64,000 nucleotides of DNA, taken from positions 558,001-622,000 of the forward strand of contig NZ_JAODWD010000004.1 of NCBI RefSeq assembly GCF_025345615.1, in the 5' to 3' direction. The stretch is from Mycobacterium deserti. Its GTDB lineage: Bacteria > Actinomycetota > Actinomycetes > Mycobacteriales > Mycobacteriaceae. The notes under the pieces were generated by a model. That model was not told where the DNA came from and did no database searches. It saw only the letters and a program-made list of their open reading frames with translations. The translations under genes and the position numbers were made by a program. Positions 1 to 6,929 of the stretch are shown one piece after another (positions within the stretch are counted from its first letter, which is position 1; each line of letters starts with the position of its first letter).

Positions 1-1237
1 GACCACGGGCCTGAACACATTGCGCGCAGACTTCGACGTCGACGCCGACGGTCGATTCACCCGGTTCGGCATCACGCAGAGCGGCGCCGCACCGGGCGCG
101 GGCGAGACGCGCGTGCACAGGTTGGCTGTCGGCGTGTACGACGACGACGGGTCAGGCAAGCTGGTCCGGATCCACCGCGAGGAACTCGACATCGAGGGCG
201 AACACACCGATGTGCCCGCGCTGCAGAGCATTTCGCGTGGCAAGTTGATCTTGGTCAACGATGACGATCTGACGTACTGCTCCCTGCGGCTCGATCCCGA
301 CTCGCTGCAGACCGTGTTGACGCGTATTTCCGACATCGCCGAACCACTGCCGCGGACGATGGCGTGGTCGGCGGCGTGGGAGATGACGCGCGAAGCCGAG
401 CTCAAGGCGCGCGACTTCGTGTCGCTGGTGTGCGGCGGTGTGCACGCTGAGACCGAAGTCGGTGTGTTGCAGCGGCTCTTACTGCAGGCTCAGACCGCCT
501 TGAGCTCTTACGCCGAGCCGCAGTGGGCGCTCTCGCAAGGCTGGCCGGAATTTGCGGACCGACTGCTGGAGCTGGCGCGCAGCGCCGACGCCGGCTCGGA
601 CCACCAGTTGGCCTATGTCAACGCGCTATGCGGTTCGGTGCTCAGCGGCCCGCACGCAAGGGTCCTGCGGGCAATGTTGGACACCGACCCCGCCGACCAG
701 GGATTGCCTGGCTTGGTCGTCGACACGGAATTGCGCTGGCGCATCGTTGTGGCGCTGGCGGCGGCGGGTGCGATCGACGGCGACGGGGCGGCGACGCCGA
801 TGATCGACGCCGAGGCACAGGAGGATCCGACAGCTGCGGGCAGGCGACACGCCGCCGCGGCGGCAGCGGCCAGGCCGCAGACGCCGGTGAAGGAGGCGGC
901 CTGGCAGCAGGTGATCGAGGACGACACCCTGGCCAACATCACCGCGCGTTCGGTGATCGGCGGGTTCGTGCGGCCAGGTCAGCAGGAGCTGCTCAACCCG
1001 TTCCGGGACCGCTACTTCGGCGCGATTTCCGGTGTGTGGGAACGACGCTCGAGTGAGGTCGCCCAGACTGTCGTGATTGGTCTGTACCCGTCGTGGGACA
1101 TCAGCCAGGATGGCCTCGACGCCGCGGACCGCTACCTGTCCGATCCGGATGTCCCGCCGGCGTTGCGCCGACTGGTGATAGAAGGCCGCGCAGGCGTGGA
1201 ACGCTCGCTGCGGGCCCGCGCCTTCGACGCCGGCTAG
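1..1237 (+). CDS. pepN: Aminopeptidase N (M1 family), C-terminal part, 5' end outside window
   Basis: The window opens inside this gene; the frame runs from base 2 and ends at TAG 1235-1237, leaving about 411 C-terminal residues. They read as the helical ERAP1-like C-terminal domain of actinobacterial PepN, a cytoplasmic zinc exopeptidase that removes N-terminal residues from peptides. The zinc-binding HExxH domain would lie upstream, outside the window, so catalytic residues cannot be checked here. The opening residues (LNTLRADFDVDADGRF) match the strand region just before the helical domain. The family assignment rests on this domain and on position: in H37Rv pepN (Rv2467) occupies the same place before the HNH/glbO region. 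Confidence 0.85.
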   Translation, partial: TTGLNTLRADFDVDADGRFTRFGITQSGAAPGAGETRVHRLAVGVYDDDGSGKLVRIHREELDIEGEHTDVPALQSISRGKLILVNDDDLTYCSLRLDPDSLQTVLTRISDIAEPLPRTMAWSAAWEMTREAELKARDFVSLVCGGVHAETEVGVLQRLLLQAQTALSSYAEPQWALSQGWPEFADRLLELARSADAGSDHQLAYVNALCGSVLSGPHARVLRAMLDTDPADQGLPGLVVDTELRWRIVVALAAAGAIDGDGAATPMIDAEAQEDPTAAGRRHAAAAAAARPQTPVKEAAWQQVIEDDTLANITARSVIGGFVRPGQQELLNPFRDRYFGAISGVWERRSSEVAQTVVIGLYPSWDISQDGLDAADRYLSDPDVPPALRRLVIEGRAGVERSLRARAFDAG

Positions 1238-1315
1238 CGCAAGCGGTGGTTCCTGCTGCGCGACACGCCGCTCGCGAACAGCGACGTGCGCACGCAAGCG
1301 CGGCATGCTTTCGAA

Positions 1316-1711
1316 ATGGCCGTTAGCCGAAGTCGAAAAGCGCGTGCGGCGCGCAGACGTCAGCGCCGAGTCAAGGCGGTCGTCAACGACTTGACGGCTT
1401 CTCAGTGGGCGGCGATCAAAGCGGCGTGGCAAGGTTGTGCGTACTGCGGCTCGACCGACAGCGTCCTTCAACGCGACTGTGTCATGGCGATTTCCCGCGG
1501 CGGGCGGTACACACTCGACAACGTCGTGCCGGCATGCGCAGCGTGCAACACGAGCAAGTGCAACGACGAGGTCACCGGGTGGATGCGGCGCAAGCGTCTC
1601 GACGAGCGAAGATTTCTGGAGCGCTACGTCCAGATACGCGCGTCGCTGCTGCGAGACGCCTCGCTATCACCCGCCGACGAAGTCGCCGGCGCTTTCGCGC
1701 AGGTCGACTAA
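1316..1711 (+). CDS. Small HNH-type protein with altered catalytic motif
   Basis: A 131-residue basic protein. The N-terminal 25 residues are Arg-rich and could bind nucleic acid. An HNH-like core follows with two Cys pairs (CAYCG, then CAACN) and the usual SRGG..TLDN..PAC spacing. In most HNH nucleases the first strand reads D-H, the His being the general base; here the codons read D-C (RDCVMAISRGG), so metal-dependent cleavage may be lost or changed. This substitution may be normal for the actinobacterial subfamily. ATG 1316 is taken as start; an in-frame GTG at 1286 would add ten residues, and neither has a clear Shine-Dalgarno. The stop shares bases with the stop of the convergent membrane-protein gene. 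Confidence 0.7.
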   Translation: MAVSRSRKARAARRRQRRVKAVVNDLTASQWAAIKAAWQGCAYCGSTDSVLQRDCVMAISRGGRYTLDNVVPACAACNTSKCNDEVTGWMRRKRLDERRFLERYVQIRASLLRDASLSPADEVAGAFAQVD

Positions 1712-2301
1712 CCAGCCGAGTCCAATTCTTCGCGCTTCAGCTGACACGGTGTCACGCCGGACAGCACCGCGACGTCGCCCTGAGTCAGGTCTATCGCGCC
1801 GCCGGCGCCATCGCTCACCTTGAGTCCGCTGACATAGCCGACGCCGAGGCTCGACGCACGGTCGCGCACAACCTGATGGGCCGCGGCCCACTTGTCACCG
1901 GGAATCGGTTCATCGGCCACGAGATGACGGGTGCGCATGTGCACGGCTGAGGTGTCTTCGAATTCACCCTCGCAGCCGAAACGACTGGTTCGCCGCTCCC
2001 AGCGCCATGTCAATCCCGGCTGTTGAACGGACAACTCGTCGGCGATCTGCTGCATCACCGTCTCGTAGTGGCCCACCGCGTCCTCGACGGCGCCGCGCGG
2101 CCGCAACGTGTCCTCCAACGCCGCAATCGCGGTGAGTTCCTCGGGATCGAGCTGTTGCTGATCGGTGTAAATTCCGATCCCTAAATAGAGCGCGCCGGCG
2201 AGGACGACAAACCCTCCGGCGATCCATTGAACCCACGTCGGAAGCTCGAGGCCCTCGTCCTGCTGCCAGGAGTTCTGAACCCATCGCGACCATAGGCTCA
2301 C
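1708..2301 (-). CDS. LppA-like domain protein with N-terminal membrane anchor
   Basis: 197 residues. One hydrophobic segment at about residues 25-45 (WIAGGFVVLAGALYLGIGIY) predicts a single-pass anchor with the rest outside. The C-terminal 130 residues resemble the mycobacterial LppA/LppB lipoprotein family: QQIADELS, PGLTWRWE, a central Cys in RFGCEGEF, then PIPGDKWAAAHQVVRDRA. Unlike LppA it has no lipobox Cys, so a transmembrane helix replaces the lipid anchor. Function of the family is unknown. Start is GTG 2301 (VSLWSRW); it lies 15 bp after the DUF5130-like gene on the same strand, with a 15-bp palindrome between. Its stop overlaps the convergent HNH stop by four bases. Confidence 0.7.
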   Translation of the reverse strand: MSLWSRWVQNSWQQDEGLELPTWVQWIAGGFVVLAGALYLGIGIYTDQQQLDPEELTAIAALEDTLRPRGAVEDAVGHYETVMQQIADELSVQQPGLTWRWERRTSRFGCEGEFEDTSAVHMRTRHLVADEPIPGDKWAAAHQVVRDRASSLGVGYVSGLKVSDGAGGAIDLTQGDVAVLSGVTPCQLKREELDSAG

Positions 2302-2303
2302 CG

Positions 2304-2318
2304 GACGGCTCAGCCGTC
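2304..2318. repeat. 15-bp palindrome between two minus-strand genes
   Basis: GACGGCT-C-AGCCGTC is a perfect inverted repeat around a single base. It covers the DUF5130-like stop codon region and ends just before the GTG of the LppA-like gene. It could form a small hairpin affecting translation or termination, or be chance in GC-rich DNA. Confidence 0.35.
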
Positions 2319-2802
2319 AGGGTGGGGAGATACTGGCACCCATCACGCGCACCGCGCTGATGAGACCATCCATCAGGTTGCCTTCTTTGAACGACGCTGC
2401 TGCCGCCGAAACACCAAGTGGCGCAGCCTCTTCGATTCCGCGGCCCTTGACCTTCATGCCGTAGACGACCTCGATCGCATGCTGATCGGGCGAGACCGCC
2501 AGCAGCACAGCGTTATCCGGCGTCGGCACCTGACGAAGGATCTGGCGAGCGGTGGCCGCCGTGTCCGCGCCGAGGTCGCCGATGTACACCGCGAAACGCG
2601 CTTTCGCGGCGCGCGACCCGTACTTCAGCGCGTCGTCGAGCACCACCAGGTCCTTGACCGGGAACGGATAGTCGACCGACACCGTGCCGGGCTCGGTAAC
2701 TCCTGAGATGCGGCCGCTCGCGGTGACAACGAAGCCCCTGGGCAGGTCGGCGTGCTCGACCGCTGCCCGGTGCCCGCGTACCGCAACTTCACCACTTGCC
2801 AC
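2317..2802 (-). CDS. DUF5130 / TPM-domain-like protein
   Basis: 161 residues from GTG 2802. The sequence (FVVTASGRISGVTEPGT, then YPFPVKDLVVLDDALKYG and RFAVYIGDLGADTA) fits a mycobacterial family I know as DUF5130, which resembles TPM/TLP18.3 domains: an alpha/beta fold with the strand-rich VLLAVSPDQHAIEVVYG core. There is no signal peptide and no catalytic motif I can name. GTG 2802 is preferred over an upstream TTG (2817) because GGAGG stands eight bases before it and the first residues (VASGEVAV) match the family start. It overlaps the end of ctaJ by 14 bases on the same strand, so the two are probably co-transcribed and translationally coupled. Confidence 0.72.
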   Translation of the reverse strand: MASGEVAVRGHRAAVEHADLPRGFVVTASGRISGVTEPGTVSVDYPFPVKDLVVLDDALKYGSRAAKARFAVYIGDLGADTAATARQILRQVPTPDNAVLLAVSPDQHAIEVVYGMKVKGRGIEEAAPLGVSAAAASFKEGNLMDGLISAVRVMGASISPP

Positions 2803-3073
2803 TTGCGCCGCCTCCAATCGCCACCGAATGTGACTCGTGCTCGCCTACGTTTCCGCCGTGGGCGGCGGAGTCGGCCGCATAACTCTGCCCCGTGTTGTGG
2901 CCGTGATCCATCGGCTCTTCCGACGCCCACAGGATCGGGGAGTGCTTCCAGGGTTCGGACAACTTGTAGCTCGCCGGGTGCGGGCCCTTGGTGCGCCAGA
3001 TCAGCAAGATCAACACCAATGTCAGCCCCAGCGGCACCAGAACGAGTAGCGCGTGTGTCAGTGCGGTGCTCAC
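2789..3073 (-). CDS. ctaJ: Cytochrome aa3 oxidase accessory subunit CtaJ
   Basis: 94 residues from GTG 3073. One transmembrane helix near the N-terminus (ALLVLVPLGLTLVLILLIW) is followed by a conserved hydrophilic tail (HPASYKLSEPWKHSPILWA) and a His/Gly-rich C-terminus. This pattern and the position beside the Rv2469c-like HNH gene match CtaJ, a small subunit found in the purified mycobacterial CIII2-CIV2 respiratory supercomplex, where it sits in the membrane against cytochrome aa3 oxidase. An earlier in-frame start at 3121 would add 16 residues but puts a poorly conserved extension before the helix; AGGG lies about nine bases before GTG 3073. The gene ends inside the next gene's start. Identification is from sequence memory, not alignment. 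Confidence 0.75.
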   Translation of the reverse strand: MSTALTHALLVLVPLGLTLVLILLIWRTKGPHPASYKLSEPWKHSPILWASEEPMDHGHNTGQSYAADSAAHGGNVGEHESHSVAIGGGASGKW

Positions 3074-3130
3074 AGAAGCAAACCCTATCGCAACGCGATG
3101 AGCGCCTGCGCGAAGCGCCACCGACGCGGA

Positions 3131-3760
3131 CTACGCCGCGCCCTCACCCAGGTATCGCGCCCACGCCGGGTCGAGTTCCTTCACGCTCGACAGCAGCCGC
3201 CAGTGCTGCCCCTTCGGCGGGAGGGGTGTGCTCCGAAGCGTCCACCCCAGTTCGGCGAGCAAACGGTCCGCCTTGCGGTGGTTACACGTCGAGCAGGCCG
3301 CCACGCAGTTTTCCCAGGAGTGGTCGCCGCCACGGCTGCGGGGCACCACGTGGTCGACGGTGTCGGCCTTCGCGCCGCAGTATGCGCACCGAAACCGGTC
3401 GCGGTGCATCAATGCGGCCCTGGTCATCGGGACACGGGCCCGGTACGGCACCCGCACGAAGGACCGCAGCCGGATCACGGTCGGGACCACGATCGAGCGG
3501 GTCGCGGAGTGGATGACGGGCCCGCCGGGGTCGTCGTGCACCACATCGGCCTTGCCGCACATCAGCATGATGACCGCTCGCCGCATGGGCAGAGCGGTCA
3601 ACGGTTCGAACGTCGAGTTCAACAGAAGGACTCGACGACGGCCCCAGATCGAGCCGTCGCTGATACCCGGCGGATGGATCTCGACGCTGTGAAGGACACG
3701 CGACTGCACTGGCGTTGCCGGCCCGGCGCCGTGCCGGTGGCTCTTTTTCCGATGCGCCAT
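3131..3760 (-). CDS. HNH endonuclease family protein (Rv2469c-like)
   Basis: 209 residues. ATG 3760 is chosen because GGAGG lies four bases upstream; the frame stays open to 3892 but without a better ribosome site. The N-terminal half has a beta-rich segment (RRVLLLNSTFEPLTALPMRRA) typical of this actinobacterial group. The C-terminal half holds a complete HNH finger: CAYCG, then TVDHVVPRSRGG, then ENCVAACSTCNHRKADR, with the D-H pair, the central Asn, the final His and the four Cys zinc ligands all present. It probably cuts DNA or is a repair/defence nuclease; its substrate is unknown. It is divergent from glbO and upstream of ctaJ on the same strand. Confidence 0.85.
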   Translation of the reverse strand: MAHRKKSHRHGAGPATPVQSRVLHSVEIHPPGISDGSIWGRRRVLLLNSTFEPLTALPMRRAVIMLMCGKADVVHDDPGGPVIHSATRSIVVPTVIRLRSFVRVPYRARVPMTRAALMHRDRFRCAYCGAKADTVDHVVPRSRGGDHSWENCVAACSTCNHRKADRLLAELGWTLRSTPLPPKGQHWRLLSSVKELDPAWARYLGEGAA

Positions 3761-3899
3761 ACGTCCTCCGAGAAGACAGTCCACCATGGATTTCCGCCGC
3801 TCGCACGACAATTCTGCACGTGTTCGCAGGTCAGTCCAATGAACATCGTGTGACGCGACCGGTGACCAGCCACATCCGGCGACCAAGCACAATGGTGGA

Positions 3900-4295
3900 G
3901 TGACTCAGCCGCAGCGTTCGTTCTACGACGAAGTCGGTGGCCACGAGACGTTTCACGCGATCGTGTCGCGCTTCTACGAATTGGTGCGCGAGGACGAGAT
4001 ACTTCGTCCGCTCTATCCCGACGAGGATCTCGAGGCCGCCGAGGTCCGGCTGCGGATGTTCCTCGAGCAGTACTGGGGCGGGCCGCGGACCTACTCCGAC
4101 CAGCGTGGGCATCCCCGGTTGCGGATGCGCCACGCACCGTTCAAGATCGGGTTCATCGAACGCGATGCCTGGCTGCGCTGCATGCACACGGCCGTCGCGG
4201 AGATCGACTCGGAAACGCTCGACGACGAGCACCGCAGGGAATTGCTCGCCTACCTGGAGATGGCCGCTCACTCGATGGTGAATTCAGCGTTCTGA
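3900..4295 (+). CDS. glbO: Group II truncated haemoglobin O
   Basis: 131 residues, the usual length for trHbO. Haem-pocket residues are recognisable by comparison with M. tuberculosis GlbO with an offset of three: Tyr26 (B10), Tyr39 (CD1), proximal His78 (F8) in MRHAPFKIG and Trp91 (G8). These place it in group II, which binds O2 tightly and has been linked to membrane association, aerobic respiration and peroxidase chemistry. The start is GTG 3900 after GGTGGA. The stop TGA shares one base with the ATG of aglA (TGATG), so the two are translationally coupled. It is divergent from the HNH gene across about 140 bp. Confidence 0.95.
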   Translation: MTQPQRSFYDEVGGHETFHAIVSRFYELVREDEILRPLYPDEDLEAAEVRLRMFLEQYWGGPRTYSDQRGHPRLRMRHAPFKIGFIERDAWLRCMHTAVAEIDSETLDDEHRRELLAYLEMAAHSMVNSAF

Positions 4296-5872
4296 TGCCC
4301 CACCCTGGTCCGGCACCCTGGTGGTCGCGCGCGCTGTTTTATCAGGTGTACCCGCGCTCTTTCCGCGACAGCAACGGCGACGGGTTCGGCGACCTCGACG
4401 GCGTGACCGCCAAGCTGGACTACCTCAAGACACTCGGTATCGACGCCATCTGGCTCAACCCCGTGATGGTCTCCCCGATGGCCGACAACGGCTACGACGT
4501 GGCCGACCCGCGCGACGTCGACCCGCTATTCGGGGGCTTGGCCGCACTGGATAGGCTGACCGAGGCCGCCCACGCACTGGGTATGAAGGTCACGATGGAC
4601 CTGGTGCCCAACCACACCAGTTCGCAGCACCCGTGGTTCCAGGCCGCGCTGGCCAGCAGTCCCGGCAGCGACCAGCGCGAGCGCTATATCTTCCGCGACG
4701 GCACCGGCCCCGACGGCCTGCACCCGCCGAACAATTGGGTGTCGATCTTCGGCGGCCCCGCATGGACGCGCATCGTCGAGGCCGACGGCAATCCCGGACA
4801 GTGGTACCTGCACCTGTTCGACGCCGAGCAGCCGGACCTCAACTGGGACAACCCTGAGGTCTTCGATGACCTCGAAAAGACGTTGCGGTTCTGGCTCGAG
4901 CGCGGCATCGACGGCTTCCGCATCGACGTCGCGCACGGCATGGCCAAGCCGCCGGGCCTGCCCGACATGGAAGGCGTCAAGGCCGAGATGCTGCTGGCCG
5001 ACATGGACGACGACCCGCGCTTCAACAACGACGGCGTACACGAGATCCACCGCCAGATCCGCACGGTGTTCAACGACTATCCGCACTCCGTCGCGATCGG
5101 TGAGGTCTGGGTGTACGACAACGAGCAGTTCGCCCGGTATGTGCGTCCTGATGAGTTGCACCTCGGCTTCAACTTCCGCCTGTTGCGCGCCGAGTTCGAC
5201 GCCGCCGACATCCGAGGGGCGATCGAGAACTCGATGGCCGCAGCGGCGATCGCCGACGCGACACCGACGTGGACGCTGGCCAACCATGACGTCGACCGCG
5301 AGCCGACGCGCTACGGCGGCGGCCAGGTCGGCCTCGCCCGGGCACGAGCCATGGCGATGGTCATGCTTGCGCTGCCCGGCGCCGTCTTCCTCTACAACGG
5401 CGAGGAACTGGGTCTGCCCAACGTTGACCTGCCTGACGAGGCGTTGCGCGACCCGGTGTGGGAGCGGTCAGGACACACCCGGCGTGGGCGCGACGCATGC
5501 CGCATCCCGATTCCCTGGGACGGCGACACTCCACCGTTCGGATTCTCGGACACGCCCGACACGTGGCTGCCGCTGCCGCCGGAATGGGCTGCGCTGACGG
5601 TCGAAAAGCAACTTCACGACGCCGGCTCGACGTTGTCGTTCTTCCGCCGCGCGATCGAGATACGGAGCAGCCGTGGGGAATTCGACGGCCGGTCCATCGA
5701 GTGGCTGAACTCCCCCACCGGGTGTCTGACGTTCCAGCGCAGTGGCGGCTTGGTCTGCGTGCTGAATGCCGGCGACACCGCGGTACCGCTGCCCGGCGGC
5801 GAATTGCTGTTGGCCAGCGACGAGGTGATCGACGGCCACCTACCGGCCAACGCCGCCGCCTGGCTGGCCTAG
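4295..5872 (+). CDS. aglA: Alpha-glucosidase, glycoside hydrolase family 13
   Basis: 525 residues with a (beta/alpha)8 barrel. The four GH13 conserved regions are present: MDLVPNH (region I), GFRID with nucleophile Asp211 (II), GEVW with acid/base Glu270 (III) and ANHD with Asp332 (IV). The N-terminal WWSRALFYQVYPRSF opening is typical of oligo-1,6-glucosidase/alpha-glucosidase enzymes that release glucose from the ends of alpha-linked oligosaccharides. There is no signal peptide, so it acts in the cytoplasm, perhaps on glycogen- or trehalose-derived oligosaccharides. It corresponds to Rv2471 next to glbO in H37Rv. It lacks the C-terminal features of trehalose synthase. Its TAG stop lies in a CTAG shared with the convergent gene's stop. 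Confidence 0.93.
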   Translation: MPHPGPAPWWSRALFYQVYPRSFRDSNGDGFGDLDGVTAKLDYLKTLGIDAIWLNPVMVSPMADNGYDVADPRDVDPLFGGLAALDRLTEAAHALGMKVTMDLVPNHTSSQHPWFQAALASSPGSDQRERYIFRDGTGPDGLHPPNNWVSIFGGPAWTRIVEADGNPGQWYLHLFDAEQPDLNWDNPEVFDDLEKTLRFWLERGIDGFRIDVAHGMAKPPGLPDMEGVKAEMLLADMDDDPRFNNDGVHEIHRQIRTVFNDYPHSVAIGEVWVYDNEQFARYVRPDELHLGFNFRLLRAEFDAADIRGAIENSMAAAAIADATPTWTLANHDVDREPTRYGGGQVGLARARAMAMVMLALPGAVFLYNGEELGLPNVDLPDEALRDPVWERSGHTRRGRDACRIPIPWDGDTPPFGFSDTPDTWLPLPPEWAALTVEKQLHDAGSTLSFFRRAIEIRSSRGEFDGRSIEWLNSPTGCLTFQRSGGLVCVLNAGDTAVPLPGGELLLASDEVIDGHLPANAAAWLA

Positions 5873-6522
5873 CGCAGGACCAGCGCGGGGTCGCCGCGGC
5901 GACGGTACACCGAACCGAACCGCGCGTCGATGCGCAACCACGAGGGCATCGCCCGCACGCGCACGATCTCGTCGGCGGCGACGGCCTCACCCGTCTGCGG
6001 CAGAAATCCCATCGCGGTCAACGCGAATACGCACCGCATCGGGATGCCGACGCTGGCCTCACCCGAGCTGACGGCCACCACCTCCTGATCGAGCAGCGAC
6101 GCCGGCGGCCCGTGCGCGCTCGAATGTTCCTTGGCCAACGCCACTCCACGCTGCGCCAGGTCGAGCACCACACGGGCGGGCACGTCGTCGAGGTGGACGA
6201 ACCCCGCCTCGGGCGGCAGCCCGCCGCGCCAGGCGGAGTCCATCGCGAACCCGGGCTCCACAAAACCGTCGCGTTGCATCGCGGCCAACCCGGCTGCGAG
6301 CGCGTCGGCACCGGCTGACAAGTCGGCCGGCTTGAGCCTGCCTTCGACCACGCGACTGGCGAGCACGTCGAATCCCGTCGACACCCACGCCACGACGAGC
6401 CCGCCCTCGCGCTCCCGTAGCCGGATTACCGCCGCCTCGTCGAGGCGTAGCGCCCGCTCCACGAACGCCGCGAGGTCCTCGCGATGGCTCGAGTTGTCCA
6501 GCCACAGACCGCGCTCGCTCAT
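5869..6522 (-). CDS. Conserved protein of unknown function (Rv2474c-like)
   Basis: 217 residues from ATG 6522, the same length I recall for Rv2474c. The ATG overlaps the TGA of the upstream thioesterase gene (ATGA), so the two are translated as a coupled pair at the tail of the gdh transcript. No signal peptide, transmembrane segment or catalytic motif is visible. It is a mixed alpha/beta soluble protein, beginning MSERGLWLDNSS and ending RRRGDPALVLR. Context beside a hot-dog thioesterase suggests a cytoplasmic metabolic role, but nothing in the sequence proves it. Its stop lies in a CTAG shared with aglA. Confidence 0.8.
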   Translation of the reverse strand: MSERGLWLDNSSHREDLAAFVERALRLDEAAVIRLREREGGLVVAWVSTGFDVLASRVVEGRLKPADLSAGADALAAGLAAMQRDGFVEPGFAMDSAWRGGLPPEAGFVHLDDVPARVVLDLAQRGVALAKEHSSAHGPPASLLDQEVVAVSSGEASVGIPMRCVFALTAMGFLPQTGEAVAADEIVRVRAMPSWLRIDARFGSVYRRRGDPALVLR

Positions 6523-6929
6523 CGTGTCCAGCGTTGCAGATACTCTCGCTGCTGCGTCGAAAGTCGTTCCAGACGTTGCTCTTTGATGTGCACCGCCGCC
6601 AACTGCGTCTCGGCAATGACCGCCGGCTTCGACTCCGGCGACGCGCCGACCGACCGCACCTCGTAACCGATGGTGAAGTCGACGGCACGAACCCGCTTGG
6701 ACCACATAGTCACCTGCAGCGGCGAATCAATGAGCCGCAGTTGTGCTTTGTAGGAGATTCTCACGTCCGCGATGAGCAGCCCGATCGTTTCGATCGACGG
6801 ACCGAAGGGCTCGCGCAGGAACGGAATACGAGCCTCCTCGAGCAGGGTGACCATGGTGGCGTGATTGATGTGCTGGTACATGTCGATGTCCGACCACCGC
6901 ACATGCACCGGTGCTACAAAACCCGTCAC
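6519..6929 (-). CDS. Hot-dog fold acyl-CoA thioesterase (4HBT type, Rv2475c-like)
   Basis: 136 residues from GTG 6929. The 4-hydroxybenzoyl-CoA thioesterase signature is clear: VRWSDIDMYQHINH, with the Asp and the His-x-Asn-His element at the start of the long hot-dog helix, then LLEEARIPFL. Such proteins hydrolyse acyl-CoA thioesters in the cytoplasm; the natural substrate cannot be inferred. GTG 6929 is chosen because it overlaps the gdh stop codon as GTGA and places the motif at the usual distance from the N-terminus; an upstream extension is only read-through of gdh sequence. The stop overlaps the next gene's ATG, making gdh, thioesterase and the Rv2474c-like gene a coupled trio. Confidence 0.9.
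   Translation of the reverse strand: MTGFVAPVHVRWSDIDMYQHINHATMVTLLEEARIPFLREPFGPSIETIGLLIADVRISYKAQLRLIDSPLQVTMWSKRVRAVDFTIGYEVRSVGASPESKPAVIAETQLAAVHIKEQRLERLSTQQREYLQRWTR

Noticed and set aside
1316..3760. HNH genes as homing endonucleases of an intron or intein
   Set aside because: Both are free-standing with normal neighbours; no split gene or intein splice motif is seen.
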